The notes beneath the pieces were generated by a model, which had not been told where the DNA came from, ran no database searches, and saw nothing but the letters and a program-made list of their open reading frames with translations. Of a stretch of DNA of 64,000 nt, positions 8,210-17,288 are shown piece by piece. How positions within the stretch are numbered: the stretch's first letter is position 1; the number at the start of each line of letters is the position of its first letter. The DNA lies in contig URJL01000006.1 in the NCBI GenBank assembly GCA_900548115.1, forward strand, positions 1 to 64,000. Direction: 5' to 3'. This DNA comes from an uncultured Eubacteriales bacterium (GTDB lineage Bacteria > Bacillota > Clostridia > Oscillospirales > CAG-382). A program made the translations under genes and the position numbers.

Positions 8210-10195
8210 ATGGATCATTTTAAACTGGTGTCCCCCTTCAAACCGACGGGCGATCAGCCGCAGGCGATAAAGGAGCTTACCGACGGCATTCTGCGCGGCG
8301 ACAAAGCGCAGACGCTTTTGGGTGTTACCGGTTCGGGCAAGACCTTCACCATGGCAAACATCATCGAAAAGGTCAACCGACCGACTCTTGTCCTCGCCCA
8401 CAACAAGACCCTTGCGGCACAGCTTTGCTCGGAATTCAAAGAATTTTTCCCCGAAAACGCCGTCGAATACTTTGTTTCGTATTATGACTATTATCAGCCC
8501 GAAGCGTATATTCCGGGAAAGGATTCCTATATCGAAAAGGATAGTTCCATAAACGACGAGATCGACAAGCTTCGCCACAGCGCCACCTCGGCGCTTTTTG
8601 AGCGGCGGGACGTCATCATCGTCTCGAGCGTATCGTGCATTTATTCGCTCGGCGACCCCGAGGAATACCGTCAGTCGGTCATGGCACTGCGCCCCGGAAT
8701 GTCCCTTTCGCGCGAAAAGCTGGTCGAACATCTTGTCGAAATGCACTATGAGCGCAACGACATGTCTTTTGAGCGAAACCGTTTTCGCATCCGCGGCGAT
8801 ACCGTGGAGATCTGTCTCTCGTCGGAAAGCACCGTCGGGATACGGGTCGAATTTTTCGGCGACGAGATCGACGCCGTATCGGAATTCAATCCCGTGACCG
8901 GCGCCGTTTCCCGTATGCTTGCCTACGCCGCCGTCTATCCCGCGACCCACTATGTGACCGCGCCCGAAAAGCGGGACGCGGCGCTCGAGGAGATCCGCGC
9001 CGAAATGGAAGAGCGCGAGGCGTATTTCAAATCGCAGAACAAGTTCATCGAGGCACAGCGCATCCGCGAGCGGACGATGTACGATATCGAGATGATATCG
9101 GAGATCGGCTATTGCTCGGGCGTGGAAAACTATTCGCGCGTGCTTTCGGGCCGTGCGCCGGGCAGTATGCCGTATACGCTGCTCGACTATTTCCCGAAGG
9201 ATTTTTTGATGTTCATCGACGAATCGCACGTGACCCTTCCGCAGGTTCACGGCATGTACGGCGGAGATTTTTCGCGCAAGAAAAATCTGATCGACTACGG
9301 TTTTCGTCTGCCGTCTGCGTATGATAACCGCCCGTTAAAATTTCACGAATTCGAGCAAAAGCTCAATCAGGTGATCTTTGTCAGCGCAACGCCCGCCGAT
9401 TACGAAAGGGAGCACAGCGCGCAGATTGCCGAACAGCTCATCCGCCCGACGGGACTTTTGGACCCCGAGATCGAGGTTCGTCCGACCGAAGGACAGATCG
9501 ACGATCTTATGGGCGAAATTCGTTTGCGTGCCGAAAAGGGCGAACGGGTGCTGGTCACGACGCTGACCAAAAAAATGGCGGAGGATCTGACCGAATTTTT
9601 TGAAGAAAACGAGATCAAGTGCCGCTACATGCACTTCGGCGTCGACACAATGGAGCGAATGGAGCTGATCCGCGACCTCCGTCTCGGCGTATACGACGTG
9701 CTCATCGGCATAAACCTTCTGCGTGAGGGCTTGGATATTCCCGAGGTGTCGCTCGTCGCCATTTTGGACGCGGACAAAGAGGGCTTTCTGCGCAGTGAGA
9801 CGTCGCTCATTCAGACGGTCGGACGCGTGGCGCGCAACGCCGAGGGAAAGGTCATCCTGTACGCCGATACGGTGACGCGCTCGATGAAAAACGCCATTGC
9901 CGAGACCGCGCGCCGCCGCCAAAAACAGCAAAAATACAACGAAGAGAACGGCATTACGCCGAAAACCATCATCAAAGAGGTACGCGACGTCATCGAGATC
10001 GCCGCGAAAGACGGCAAAAAGACAAAGAAGAAGCTTACAGGCGACGAATTACAGCGCAAGATCGCCGAGCTTACAAGCGCCATGAAGGAGGCGGCAAAAG
10101 CGCTCGACTTCGAACAGGCGGCTTACCTGCGCGACGAGATCGTTCGGCTTTCCGCCCGTCCGATCGAGACAAAGGACAAAAAAGAGAAGAAATAA
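8210..10195 (+). CDS. uvrB: Excinuclease ABC subunit B
   Basis: The 661-residue DNA-damage-verifying helicase of nucleotide excision repair, partner of UvrA and UvrC. Visible landmarks: Walker A GVTGSGKTFT (Lys44); beta-hairpin YYDYYQPEAYIP; motif II DESH; helicase motif VI QTVGRVARN; and the C-terminal UVR motif (AMKEAAKALDFEQAAYLRDEI) that contacts UvrC. Full length. The ATG has a weak purine-rich RBS (GGAAAAAAG). Neither uvrA nor uvrC is adjacent. It ends 7 bp from a convergent AraC gene with no terminator between them. Confidence 0.98.
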   Translation: MDHFKLVSPFKPTGDQPQAIKELTDGILRGDKAQTLLGVTGSGKTFTMANIIEKVNRPTLVLAHNKTLAAQLCSEFKEFFPENAVEYFVSYYDYYQPEAYIPGKDSYIEKDSSINDEIDKLRHSATSALFERRDVIIVSSVSCIYSLGDPEEYRQSVMALRPGMSLSREKLVEHLVEMHYERNDMSFERNRFRIRGDTVEICLSSESTVGIRVEFFGDEIDAVSEFNPVTGAVSRMLAYAAVYPATHYVTAPEKRDAALEEIRAEMEEREAYFKSQNKFIEAQRIRERTMYDIEMISEIGYCSGVENYSRVLSGRAPGSMPYTLLDYFPKDFLMFIDESHVTLPQVHGMYGGDFSRKKNLIDYGFRLPSAYDNRPLKFHEFEQKLNQVIFVSATPADYEREHSAQIAEQLIRPTGLLDPEIEVRPTEGQIDDLMGEIRLRAEKGERVLVTTLTKKMAEDLTEFFEENEIKCRYMHFGVDTMERMELIRDLRLGVYDVLIGINLLREGLDIPEVSLVAILDADKEGFLRSETSLIQTVGRVARNAEGKVILYADTVTRSMKNAIAETARRRQKQQKYNEENGITPKTIIKEVRDVIEIAAKDGKKTKKKLTGDELQRKIAELTSAMKEAAKALDFEQAAYLRDEIVRLSARPIETKDKKEKK

Positions 10196-10202
10196 CGCAA
10201 AA

Positions 10203-10991
10203 TCACCTTGCGCCTTTTTTGCCCAGCGCCCGCGAAAGCGAACTTGCGTTTTCGTAACCAACCGCCTCCGCCGCACCCGTAACCGACATTCCGTCGGCGA
10301 TAAGCTCCCGCGCCTTATATAGGCGGCGTGAGCGCAAAAAAGCATACGGCGTCATGCCCAGAGCGTTTTTAAAGCGCCGTATGAAATAATTCTCCTCAAA
10401 CCCCGCTCTTTTGGCAAGCTCCTTTACCCGAAGCGGCTCGGGCGAAAAGAGATTTTCTTCCATATAGTCGACCGTGCGCAGGATCACTTCGTCGTGGACG
10501 AGCGGAAGCGGCGTATTGCGCGACAAAAGCAAGAGAATGCTGTGAAAAAGGCTGTATACGATCCTGCAATATTCCGCACCGGAGGCGTTTTCCGCGTCGG
10601 AGGTCCTGCCGAAATTGCGCGGCTTTTCCTCCTCGGAAAACGCCTTTATATATTCGTCCGCCGCAAGCAGCGTGTGGAACAGCGAAAGGTCGCGCGCCGA
10701 ATCGAACACGATTGGGTGCGTTCCGATGAGCGGCGGCAAGGAAAGAAAGTCAAAATACAAATGATCGACGGGATCTTCACGGGTCGTCACGAAGCGCTGC
10801 GAGAGATTGTAGGGGAAAAGATACAGCTTTCCTTTTTCAAAACGCGTCTTTTCGCCGTTTTCTCCGACGGCATATCCCTCCCCGCCCTTGATGTAATAAA
10901 GCCGCTGGATGTGAACGGTCTGTTTCAGGAACCATTCCGCGGGCGCTTTACCGCTGCCCGCCTGATAGAGAAAAAGAGAACGGTCGCGCAT
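10203..10991 (-). CDS. AraC-family transcriptional regulator (2 of 5)
   Basis: A 262-residue regulator with an N-terminal cupin-type sensor and a C-terminal AraC helix-turn-helix pair (about residues 160-258; FIRRFKNALGMTPYAFL in the first half, MSVTGAAEAVGYENASSL in the second). The start at 10991 is preferred because AAAGGAGGG lies 9 bp upstream; an in-frame ATG at 11069 would add 26 residues without a good RBS. It is divergent from the GH29 fucosidase, which it probably controls. It is convergent with uvrB. Confidence 0.9.
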   Translation of the reverse strand: MRDRSLFLYQAGSGKAPAEWFLKQTVHIQRLYYIKGGEGYAVGENGEKTRFEKGKLYLFPYNLSQRFVTTREDPVDHLYFDFLSLPPLIGTHPIVFDSARDLSLFHTLLAADEYIKAFSEEEKPRNFGRTSDAENASGAEYCRIVYSLFHSILLLLSRNTPLPLVHDEVILRTVDYMEENLFSPEPLRVKELAKRAGFEENYFIRRFKNALGMTPYAFLRSRRLYKARELIADGMSVTGAAEAVGYENASSLSRALGKKGAR

Positions 10992-11144
10992 ATCTTTTTT
11001 CCCTCCTTTATATCCATGTGTCAAAAAGCTTATTTCGGTCAAATGCAAAGCGATTTTCGCTCTGTTCAAGCCCTTTCTTTACGTATATAATATAAAAAAA
11101 CGAAGTTTTTGTCAAGATGATTTCGGAAAGGCGGAAAAAGAAAA

Positions 11145-12101
11145 ATGAACAACAAAGAATGGTTTAAGAACGCGCGTTTCGGGTTGATGATCCATTTCGG
11201 GCTGTATTCGCTTTTGGGAGGCGAATGGAAGGGAAAACGGCTCGATTACATCGGTGAGTGGATCCAGTCCTGTTACAAAATTCCGAAGGAAGAATACGAA
11301 AAACTGCAAAAGGCATTCAACCCGATCTTATTCGACGCCGAGGAATGGGTAAAGCTTGCAAAGGACGCCGGTATGCAGTACATGGTGGTGACGAGCAAGC
11401 ATCACGACGGCTTCTGTCTTTTCGATTCGGCGTGGGATGATTTCAACGTCGTAAAGGGAACGCCTTTCGGTCGGGATATGATCGCCGAGCTTGCCGAGGC
11501 GTGCTATAAACACGGCATGAAGCTGGGACTTTACTATTCGCAGGAGCTGGACTGGCACGAGCCGGACTGCGGCGGCGTGAGCTGTGAATGGGACAAAAAA
11601 GGCGATTTTCGCTGCACCAACGAATGGATCTATCCCGACGCGTCGAAGAAGGATTACAACCGTCTGTTCAACGGAAAGATCAAGGCGCAGTTCCGCGAGA
11701 TCTTGACGAAATACGGCGAGCTTGCCCTCATTTGGTGTGACACGCCGATGGATATCACCCCCGAACAGAGCCGCGAGCTTTTCGACCTCATCAAGCACTA
11801 TCAGCCCGACTGCCTTGTCAACACCCGCATCGGAAACAACCTCGGCGATTATTTTTCCTGTGAGGATAATGATTTGGATTTTGTGCCGGAAAAGGACGGT
11901 CTTTACGAGTGCCCCGCAACGCTGAATGATACATGGGGCTACAAAACCTTTGACAACAACTGGAAGAGCGCCGAGACCGTGCGCACGACCCGCGACCGCC
12001 TGAACGCCAAAGGGATCAACTATCTTTTGAATATCGGTCCCGACCCGCTCGGACGTTTTCCCGTGCCGGCGATGAATGTATTGAAAGAACTTTCGAAATA
12101 A
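11145..12101 (+). CDS. GH29-family alpha-L-fucosidase, catalytic domain only
   Basis: A 318-residue protein with GH29 landmarks: ARFGLMIHFGLYS at the N-terminus, TSKHHDGFCLFDS (substrate-binding histidines), and the nucleophile aspartate in ALIWCDTPMD. It lacks the C-terminal beta-sandwich found in most family members (usual length about 430-500), and has no signal peptide, so it would cleave fucosides after import. A TATAAT at 11086-11091 with a weak -35 and GAAAGGCGG upstream of the ATG give a plausible expression signal. Divergent from an AraC regulator. The activity is inferred from family; substrate linkage cannot be read from sequence. Confidence 0.88.
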   Translation: MNNKEWFKNARFGLMIHFGLYSLLGGEWKGKRLDYIGEWIQSCYKIPKEEYEKLQKAFNPILFDAEEWVKLAKDAGMQYMVVTSKHHDGFCLFDSAWDDFNVVKGTPFGRDMIAELAEACYKHGMKLGLYYSQELDWHEPDCGGVSCEWDKKGDFRCTNEWIYPDASKKDYNRLFNGKIKAQFREILTKYGELALIWCDTPMDITPEQSRELFDLIKHYQPDCLVNTRIGNNLGDYFSCEDNDLDFVPEKDGLYECPATLNDTWGYKTFDNNWKSAETVRTTRDRLNAKGINYLLNIGPDPLGRFPVPAMNVLKELSK

Positions 12102-12110
12102 GCGTTGTAT

Positions 12111-12152
12111 AAAAGACGAAAAAAGGAGCGGCGCTCCTTTTTTCGTCTTTTT
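12111..12152. terminator. Bidirectional terminator
   Basis: A 19-bp stem with a 3-nt loop (GGAGC-GGC-GCTCC core extended by AAAAGACGAAAAAA and its complement) between the fucosidase and the convergent activase gene. Confidence 0.88.
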
Positions 12153-12160
12153 CTTTTATG

Positions 12161-12991
12161 TTATGCCCGCTCGAACATGGCGCGAAAGCGCTTCATCCGC
12201 TCGGGACTCGGCACGGAAAAGACCTCGACATTCACCCCGAGCGCGCGGTATTTGTGTTCTCCCAAGGCATGGTACGGCAAAAGCTCGACTTTTTCATAAT
12301 AAATGTCCTTTAAGAAGTCCGCGATCTTTTGCATTTCCGTCTCCTCGTCGTTAAACCCGCCGATGACGGGAATGCGGAAAAGGATTTTGCTTTTCCCCGA
12401 AAGCCTTTTGGCGTTTTCCAAAATGCGCGCGTTGTCCGCTCCCGTTCCCTCTTTGTGCTTTTCGGCGGAAAAGGCTTTTATATCGTACAAAAACAGATCG
12501 GTAAACGGCAAAATGCGTTCGAAATACGAAAAGGGAACGTTTCCCGCGGTGTCGACGGCGGTGTGAATGCCTTCGGTCTTGCATTCTCTTAATATTTCCG
12601 AAAGAAAGTCGATCTGCAGCATGCATTCCCCGCCCGAAAACGTGACGCCGCCGCCTGAATTTTCGTAAAAGCATTTGTCCCGTAAAAGCTCGCGCATGAC
12701 CTCTTCGATGCCGTATTCCCGCCCGCAGAGCTTTCGTGCGTCGCGCGGACAAAAAAGGGCGCATTTTCCGCAAAGCTTGCACTTTTTTCCTTTGTTCGGA
12801 CAAACGGAAACACATTTCCCGCAGCCTGTGCATTTGTCGGAATAAAACAGCATTTGCCTGTCAGCCGACTTGCTTTCGGGGTTATGACACCACTTGCAAT
12901 CGAGATTGCAGCCCTTAAAGAACACCGTCGTGCGGATTCCGGGACCGTCGACATAGGAGCCTCTTTGAATGTCAAAGAGCATTGCCTTCAT
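12161..12991 (-). CDS. Glycyl-radical enzyme activase (radical SAM, PflA-like)
   Basis: Uses S-adenosylmethionine to install the glycyl radical on its partner enzyme. In the 276-residue protein the radical-SAM motif C-x3-C-x2-C is Cys28, Cys32, Cys35, followed by the Trp-Cys-His triplet typical of activases. An inserted ferredoxin-like domain has two four-Cys sets (54/57/60/64 and 71/74/77/81), as in activases of the non-PFL glycyl radical enzymes. The SAM-binding GGE is in TFSGGECM. The start at 12991 is chosen for GGAGG 8 bp upstream; a TTG at 13006 is also in frame. It directly follows the glycyl radical enzyme gene, whose stop lies 15 bp upstream, so they are one operon. Confidence 0.93.
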   Translation of the reverse strand: MKAMLFDIQRGSYVDGPGIRTTVFFKGCNLDCKWCHNPESKSADRQMLFYSDKCTGCGKCVSVCPNKGKKCKLCGKCALFCPRDARKLCGREYGIEEVMRELLRDKCFYENSGGGVTFSGGECMLQIDFLSEILRECKTEGIHTAVDTAGNVPFSYFERILPFTDLFLYDIKAFSAEKHKEGTGADNARILENAKRLSGKSKILFRIPVIGGFNDEETEMQKIADFLKDIYYEKVELLPYHALGEHKYRALGVNVEVFSVPSPERMKRFRAMFERA

Positions 12992-13006
12992 GACTGTTTC
13001 CTCCAA

Positions 13007-15148
13007 TCACCCGTTTTTCACCGTGCGGCGGATAATATCGTCCTGTATCGGATCCTCAAGATTCACAAAATAATCCGAAAAGCCCGAGACGCGGACACGA
13101 AGATTTTTGTACGGCGTCGGATCTTTCTTTGCCTTTATAAGATCCTCCCGCGAAACGTAATTCATCTGAAAATGTGAGCCGCCGTTTTGGAAATACGTCT
13201 CGAGAAGCTTTGCCGTTTTGGGAATATTTTCTTCGTCCTTAACCAGTTTTTCGTCAAAATAAAGATTGGTAACGCTCGGTCCGCCCGATATAATGCCGTG
13301 TGTGTCGCAGAAAGCGATCGAATTCAAAAGCGCCGTCAATCCCTCTCGGTCATAGCCGCCGCTCTGCCCGAGACCGAATTTTATGTCTTCGCCCGCTTTT
13401 CTTCCGTCGGGCGTTGCGCGCATATTCGAACCGAACCAGCGATGATACGGATGGTATCCGATGAGATTGCCGAAAATGTACGGGTAGCCGAGCACAGAGC
13501 GCTTATTTTCGGTATGCGAATACAGCGTGTTGCAGAAAAGCCGCGCAACGCCATTCGAGGTCTCATCATCGTTTCCGAAAAATTTTCCCGTTTTCAGAAT
13601 CCGTGTATGCAATTCCTCATATCCGTTCCAATCGTTTTTCAAAGCGGAAAGCAGCGTTTTCATATCGACCGTCTTTTCATCGTAAACAAACTGCTTGATG
13701 ACCGAAAGCGAATCGAAAACGTTCGTAAGTCCGATCAGGCTCACGCCCGACACGGCATAACGGCAGCCACCGCTCGTAAACGATTTTCCGCTCTCGATAC
13801 AGTCGGGGAACAAGAGGCTCGTGACGTAGCTGATATCCCTGCCGCGAATTTTCATGAATTGATCGTCGTACCACAGCATTTTATCGATATCGGAAAACAG
13901 CTCTTTCTTATACAGCTCGAAAAATTTCTCCCATGTATCGGCAAGACAAATCTCTTTTTCACGTCCGTACAACAAATTTTCAAGCGAGCGAAAGACATTC
14001 GTCTGCGTCGCGCCCGCATAAAAGCTTCCCGGATACGCGACCTCGTTGCATCCGACCGACGTGTAGCGGCACGCCTTTTCAAACGGAAAGTCCGCGATAT
14101 GCATAACGGCATGAATCTTCGCCTCATCGTTTACGAAAGCGATTCGATTGTTCGGGTCGCTTACCGCCATGCGCAATACGGCAAGAAACGTTTCAAAGGG
14201 AAGCTTCTTTGTCCACCGCAGCGACACCTGCGGGATATACGTCGGAAGCGCGGTCACGGCGTTTAAAACCAACATCGAAAAATCGTCAAACGTATCGTTT
14301 CCGTTTTCATCGTACCCGCCGACGCAAAAGTGCGATTCGCCGCCCTTGGTAAAATTGGAGGAGCCTTTCGGCGTGTTGGCTTGCAGCATTAAAAACAGCT
14401 CCTGCAAGATCTCCGTCGCTTTTTCCTCGGTCAGCATACCCTTTTTTCTGTCCCGCTCGTAATACGGGCGGAGCGTGCGGTCGAGCGTTCCGATGCTGTC
14501 GGGTTCGCAGCCGAACAGAATATAGATCGAAAGCACCGCTTCGTAAAAGCTCTCGGCGGGATATTCGGGGACGCGCATAAGCGTTTCGGAAAGCTTTTCA
14601 AGATTTTCCCGATATTCGGGGTTCTGCACCGTTTCGGAAAGTGCCCGCGCCGCCGCCGCGCACCGGTGCGCCCAATCGATCAGCGCCCCCGCCACGGTCT
14701 TAAGCGCCTTCAGATACCCCGTTTTTTCTTCGTCGCCCGCATACTTTTCAAGCGACCGATCGATCTTTTCGATAATGCCGCGAAGTCCCGATCGAATCGC
14801 GCTCTCAAAATCCGCCGTCGCGTGCTCCCACTCAAGTGAGGACAAATTGTCGATTGGCTTAGTGAAAAACGCTTCGAACGCTTCGCGTGTGTTTTTCAAC
14901 GTAAAGCAGTGCATAAAGTCGCCCGAAAACGGCGGCTTGTCGCTGATTTCAAACTTCAAAAGTCCCGTCATGGTCTGATATTCGGTCAAAACAGGCTTTT
15001 GCGCCGCGATATATTCTCTTATCCGCTTTGACTGTCTTTCATGTTCGGACAAGAACATATCCTCGCGGTCAAAATCGATGTTTTCTGTGTTCGGACACAT
15101 TTTTCCGTCCAAGGTGAGGGCGGTAAGCTTTTGAATCCTTTCGTTCAT
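13007..15148 (-). CDS. Glycyl radical enzyme (PFL superfamily), C-x-E type, substrate unknown
   Basis: A 713-residue anaerobic radical enzyme. The radical site RVSGFS puts the glycyl at Gly689, 24 residues from the end. The thiyl cysteine is Cys367 in VGCNEVAYPG, with Glu369 two residues on: the Cys-x-Glu pattern of dehydratase/lyase/decarboxylase-type members, not the Cys-Cys of pyruvate formate-lyase. So it is probably not PFL; the reaction is unknown. The start at 15148 is chosen for AAAGGAAAG upstream; an upstream in-frame ATG at 15322 would run through the promoter region. Operon with its activase. An AraC gene lies divergently 194 bp away and probably controls it. Confidence 0.9.
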   Translation of the reverse strand: MNERIQKLTALTLDGKMCPNTENIDFDREDMFLSEHERQSKRIREYIAAQKPVLTEYQTMTGLLKFEISDKPPFSGDFMHCFTLKNTREAFEAFFTKPIDNLSSLEWEHATADFESAIRSGLRGIIEKIDRSLEKYAGDEEKTGYLKALKTVAGALIDWAHRCAAAARALSETVQNPEYRENLEKLSETLMRVPEYPAESFYEAVLSIYILFGCEPDSIGTLDRTLRPYYERDRKKGMLTEEKATEILQELFLMLQANTPKGSSNFTKGGESHFCVGGYDENGNDTFDDFSMLVLNAVTALPTYIPQVSLRWTKKLPFETFLAVLRMAVSDPNNRIAFVNDEAKIHAVMHIADFPFEKACRYTSVGCNEVAYPGSFYAGATQTNVFRSLENLLYGREKEICLADTWEKFFELYKKELFSDIDKMLWYDDQFMKIRGRDISYVTSLLFPDCIESGKSFTSGGCRYAVSGVSLIGLTNVFDSLSVIKQFVYDEKTVDMKTLLSALKNDWNGYEELHTRILKTGKFFGNDDETSNGVARLFCNTLYSHTENKRSVLGYPYIFGNLIGYHPYHRWFGSNMRATPDGRKAGEDIKFGLGQSGGYDREGLTALLNSIAFCDTHGIISGGPSVTNLYFDEKLVKDEENIPKTAKLLETYFQNGGSHFQMNYVSREDLIKAKKDPTPYKNLRVRVSGFSDYFVNLEDPIQDDIIRRTVKNG

Positions 15149-15203
15149 CTCAGTTCTTTCCTTTCGGTTTTTTCGGGAATATATCCGCCTGTATTCTGCT
15201 TTT

Positions 15204-15231
15204 ATTCTATCTTTTCCGACGGAAAAGTAAA
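15204..15231 (-). promoter_or_regulatory. Probable promoter of the glycyl radical enzyme operon
   Basis: On the minus strand TTTACT (15231-15226) and TAGAAT (15209-15204), spacing 16 bp, 55 bp before the start codon. The imperfect -35 fits an activator-dependent promoter. Confidence 0.5.
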
Positions 15232-15234
15232 TGC

Positions 15235-15249
15235 AAACCGTTTCGGTTT
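15235..15249. promoter_or_regulatory. Inverted repeat, candidate regulator site
   Basis: AAACCG-TTT-CGGTTT, a perfect 6-bp inverted repeat immediately upstream of the -35 box of the glycyl radical enzyme promoter. The position suits an activator site, for which the divergent AraC protein is the obvious candidate; AraC sites are more often direct repeats, so this is tentative. Confidence 0.35.
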
Positions 15250-15281
15250 TATAATTTGTTACGGTAATTTTTCGGATACCG

Positions 15282-15310
15282 TTGCAATTCTTTTTCAAAT
15301 GTGGTACACT
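15282..15310 (+). promoter_or_regulatory. Sigma-A promoter of the third AraC gene
   Basis: TTGCAA (15282-15287) and TACACT (15305-15310), spacing 17 bp, 32 bp before the start codon. Confidence 0.6.
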
Positions 15311-15342
15311 GATGACGAACACGAGAAAATGGGGGTGTACAT

Positions 15343-16131
15343 ATGAAGCTGTTTGAATGCGACGATATCCGTATAGAAAGGATCCACTCGGTCGACCGAT
15401 TTTTCCAGAAGGATATGCAAAAAAGCTTTTACTCCTATGGCTCGTATTGTTACACCTATGAGCTTATCTTTTTTCTGTCGGGAGAAAATGAAGTCACGTT
15501 CGGCGATACAAAGCTCCGGGACTGTCCTTTTTCGATTCGTTATTTGCCAAAAGGACCGATAAACGGAGCCTACACCGTAAAAACGGTACCCGGGGCGAGC
15601 GACTGTATCGACGTTTTTTTCGACGCCGGTTCTCCCTTGCCGAAAAAAGCGCTTGTTTTGTACGACAACGCGGAGCTGACCGACAAATTTTTGAAGCTGT
15701 ACCGCACCTTTCGCGACAAGTCCGTCGGATCGTATGCCGAATCCATGATGCTGTTTTACGGTATTATCGCCTCGCTTCAGAAAAAACAAAGCGTCTATCT
15801 TTCGGGAAGTACCAAAGCCTCGATGGAGCGGGCGCGCACCTTTATTTTGCAAAACTTTTGCGACCCGAAGTTCGATTATACCGCCCTATGCGCCGTGACC
15901 GGGCTGAAATACACGCGTTTTTGCGAGCTTTTCAAAAAGGAATTTTCACTGTCCCCCGTGCGCTATGTCACCAAGGTGCGGATCGACCGCGCAAAAGAGC
16001 TGCTGGTTTCGGGGCGGCACACCGTCACGGAAATTTCCGAACTATGCGGCTTCGAAAATGTTTATTACTTTTCCTCGGTATTCAAAAAAGCGGTGGGAGT
16101 ATCGCCCTCGGAATACACAAAACGACTGTGA
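15343..16131 (+). CDS. AraC-family transcriptional regulator (3 of 5)
   Basis: A 262-residue regulator: N-terminal cupin-like sensor (CYTYELIFFLSGENEVTFG, about residues 28-46) and C-terminal AraC DNA-binding region (about 163-262; SELCGFENVYYFSSVFKKAVG and the final SPSEY). GGGGGT lies 6 bp before the ATG. Divergent from the glycyl radical enzyme/activase operon, its likely target. No terminator directly follows; the nadA promoter begins about 80 bp downstream. Confidence 0.92.
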   Translation: MKLFECDDIRIERIHSVDRFFQKDMQKSFYSYGSYCYTYELIFFLSGENEVTFGDTKLRDCPFSIRYLPKGPINGAYTVKTVPGASDCIDVFFDAGSPLPKKALVLYDNAELTDKFLKLYRTFRDKSVGSYAESMMLFYGIIASLQKKQSVYLSGSTKASMERARTFILQNFCDPKFDYTALCAVTGLKYTRFCELFKKEFSLSPVRYVTKVRIDRAKELLVSGRHTVTEISELCGFENVYYFSSVFKKAVGVSPSEYTKRL

Positions 16132-16209
16132 CGTATACGAAACGCCCTTCTTTTCAAAAGGGCAGAGATTGTCATTTTTTTGTCTTTTTGAATATTTTTT
16201 TCGTAAGTC

Positions 16210-16238
16210 TTGCATTTTTTCCGCGTCCGTGCTATAAT
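16210..16238 (+). promoter_or_regulatory. Sigma-A promoter of nadABC
   Basis: TTGCAT (16210-16215) and TATAAT (16233-16238), 17-bp spacing, 75 bp before nadA. No NiaR or NrtR box was recognised. Confidence 0.75.
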
Positions 16239-16312
16239 GTCAAGGATACTATTTATGCGAAAAAACCGATGTTGCCGAACGGCAAACCGAACAGCAAGGA
16301 AATGAAGAATTT

Positions 16313-17242
16313 ATGATGAACCAAATGTCCCAAACGGAAATGACCGAAAAGATTCTGCGTCTGAAAAAGGAAAAAAACGTTTTAATTTTGGCGCACTATT
16401 ATCAGGAGCTTTGCATCCAGCACGTTGCCGATTTTTGCGGCGACAGCTTTGAGCTTGCCAAAAAGGCGCGCGGCTCGGATAAAGAAAATATCGTCTTCTG
16501 CGGCGTGAGCTTTATGGCGGAGAGCGCCAAGATCATGAATCCCGAAAAGCACGTGTTTATTCCGCGTGCCGACGCGGGCTGCCAGATGGCGGATATGATC
16601 ACGCCCGAGGTCGTTGCGGATATGCGCCGCGCGCACCCCGACGCCGCCGTCGTTTGCTACATCAATTCCTCCGCCGCCACCAAAGCGGTCAGCGACATTT
16701 GCGTCACCTCCTCCAACGCGGTCAAGATTGTCGGAACATTAAAAGAAAAAGAGATCATCTTTGTTCCCGACCAAAATCTCGGTTCGTTTGTCGCCGACGC
16801 TTTTCCCGAAAAGCAATTTTATTTCATGGACGGCTTTTGCCCCATTCATCATCATGTGACAAAGGAAGCGTTGCTTGACGCGCGCGCCATGCACCCGAGC
16901 GCCAAGATCGCCATGCACCCCGAATGCCGCAAGGAAATGCTCTCTTTTGCCGACTATATCGGCAGTACCTCGGGCATTTTGGATTTTTGCCGCGAGTCGA
17001 ACGACAAAGATTTTATCGTCGTCACCGAGCGCGCCATTGTCGACCGTCTGCGCGAGGAATGTCCCGACAAGGCTTTTTATCTTGCCTCCACCTGTCTTGT
17101 CTGTCCGAACATGAAAAAGACCCGTCTTTGCGATGTGCTTTCGACGCTCGAAACGCTCGACGACGAGGTTTATATGACCGAAGAAGAAATGCACGCCGCA
17201 CGGCTTCCGCTCGAACGGATGCTCGAAGCGGCAAAAAAATAA
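16313..17242 (+). CDS. nadA: Quinolinate synthase A
   Basis: Condenses iminoaspartate with dihydroxyacetone phosphate to quinolinate, the second step of NAD synthesis from aspartate. The 309-residue protein has the expected LAHYYQ near the N-terminus, MAES and the cysteines of the single [4Fe-4S] cluster, with CLVCPNMKKT near the C-terminus, and the conserved HPEC motif. AAGGAA precedes the double ATG at 16313. First gene of a three-gene operon with nadB (46-bp gap) and nadC. Confidence 0.97.
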   Translation: MMNQMSQTEMTEKILRLKKEKNVLILAHYYQELCIQHVADFCGDSFELAKKARGSDKENIVFCGVSFMAESAKIMNPEKHVFIPRADAGCQMADMITPEVVADMRRAHPDAAVVCYINSSAATKAVSDICVTSSNAVKIVGTLKEKEIIFVPDQNLGSFVADAFPEKQFYFMDGFCPIHHHVTKEALLDARAMHPSAKIAMHPECRKEMLSFADYIGSTSGILDFCRESNDKDFIVVTERAIVDRLREECPDKAFYLASTCLVCPNMKKTRLCDVLSTLETLDDEVYMTEEEMHAARLPLERMLEAAKK

Positions 17243-17288
17243 AATCTCCTCCGTATACTTCGGGAAAGGAATCAAAGGGAATCAGATC

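Noticed and set aside
13007..15148. Pyruvate formate-lyase (pflB)
   Set aside because: The adjacent Cys-Cys active-site pair of PFL is absent; the site is Cys-Asn-Glu.
16141..16165. Terminator after the third AraC gene
   Set aside because: A 6-bp stem (GCCCTT/AAGGGC) is present but no T-run follows it directly.
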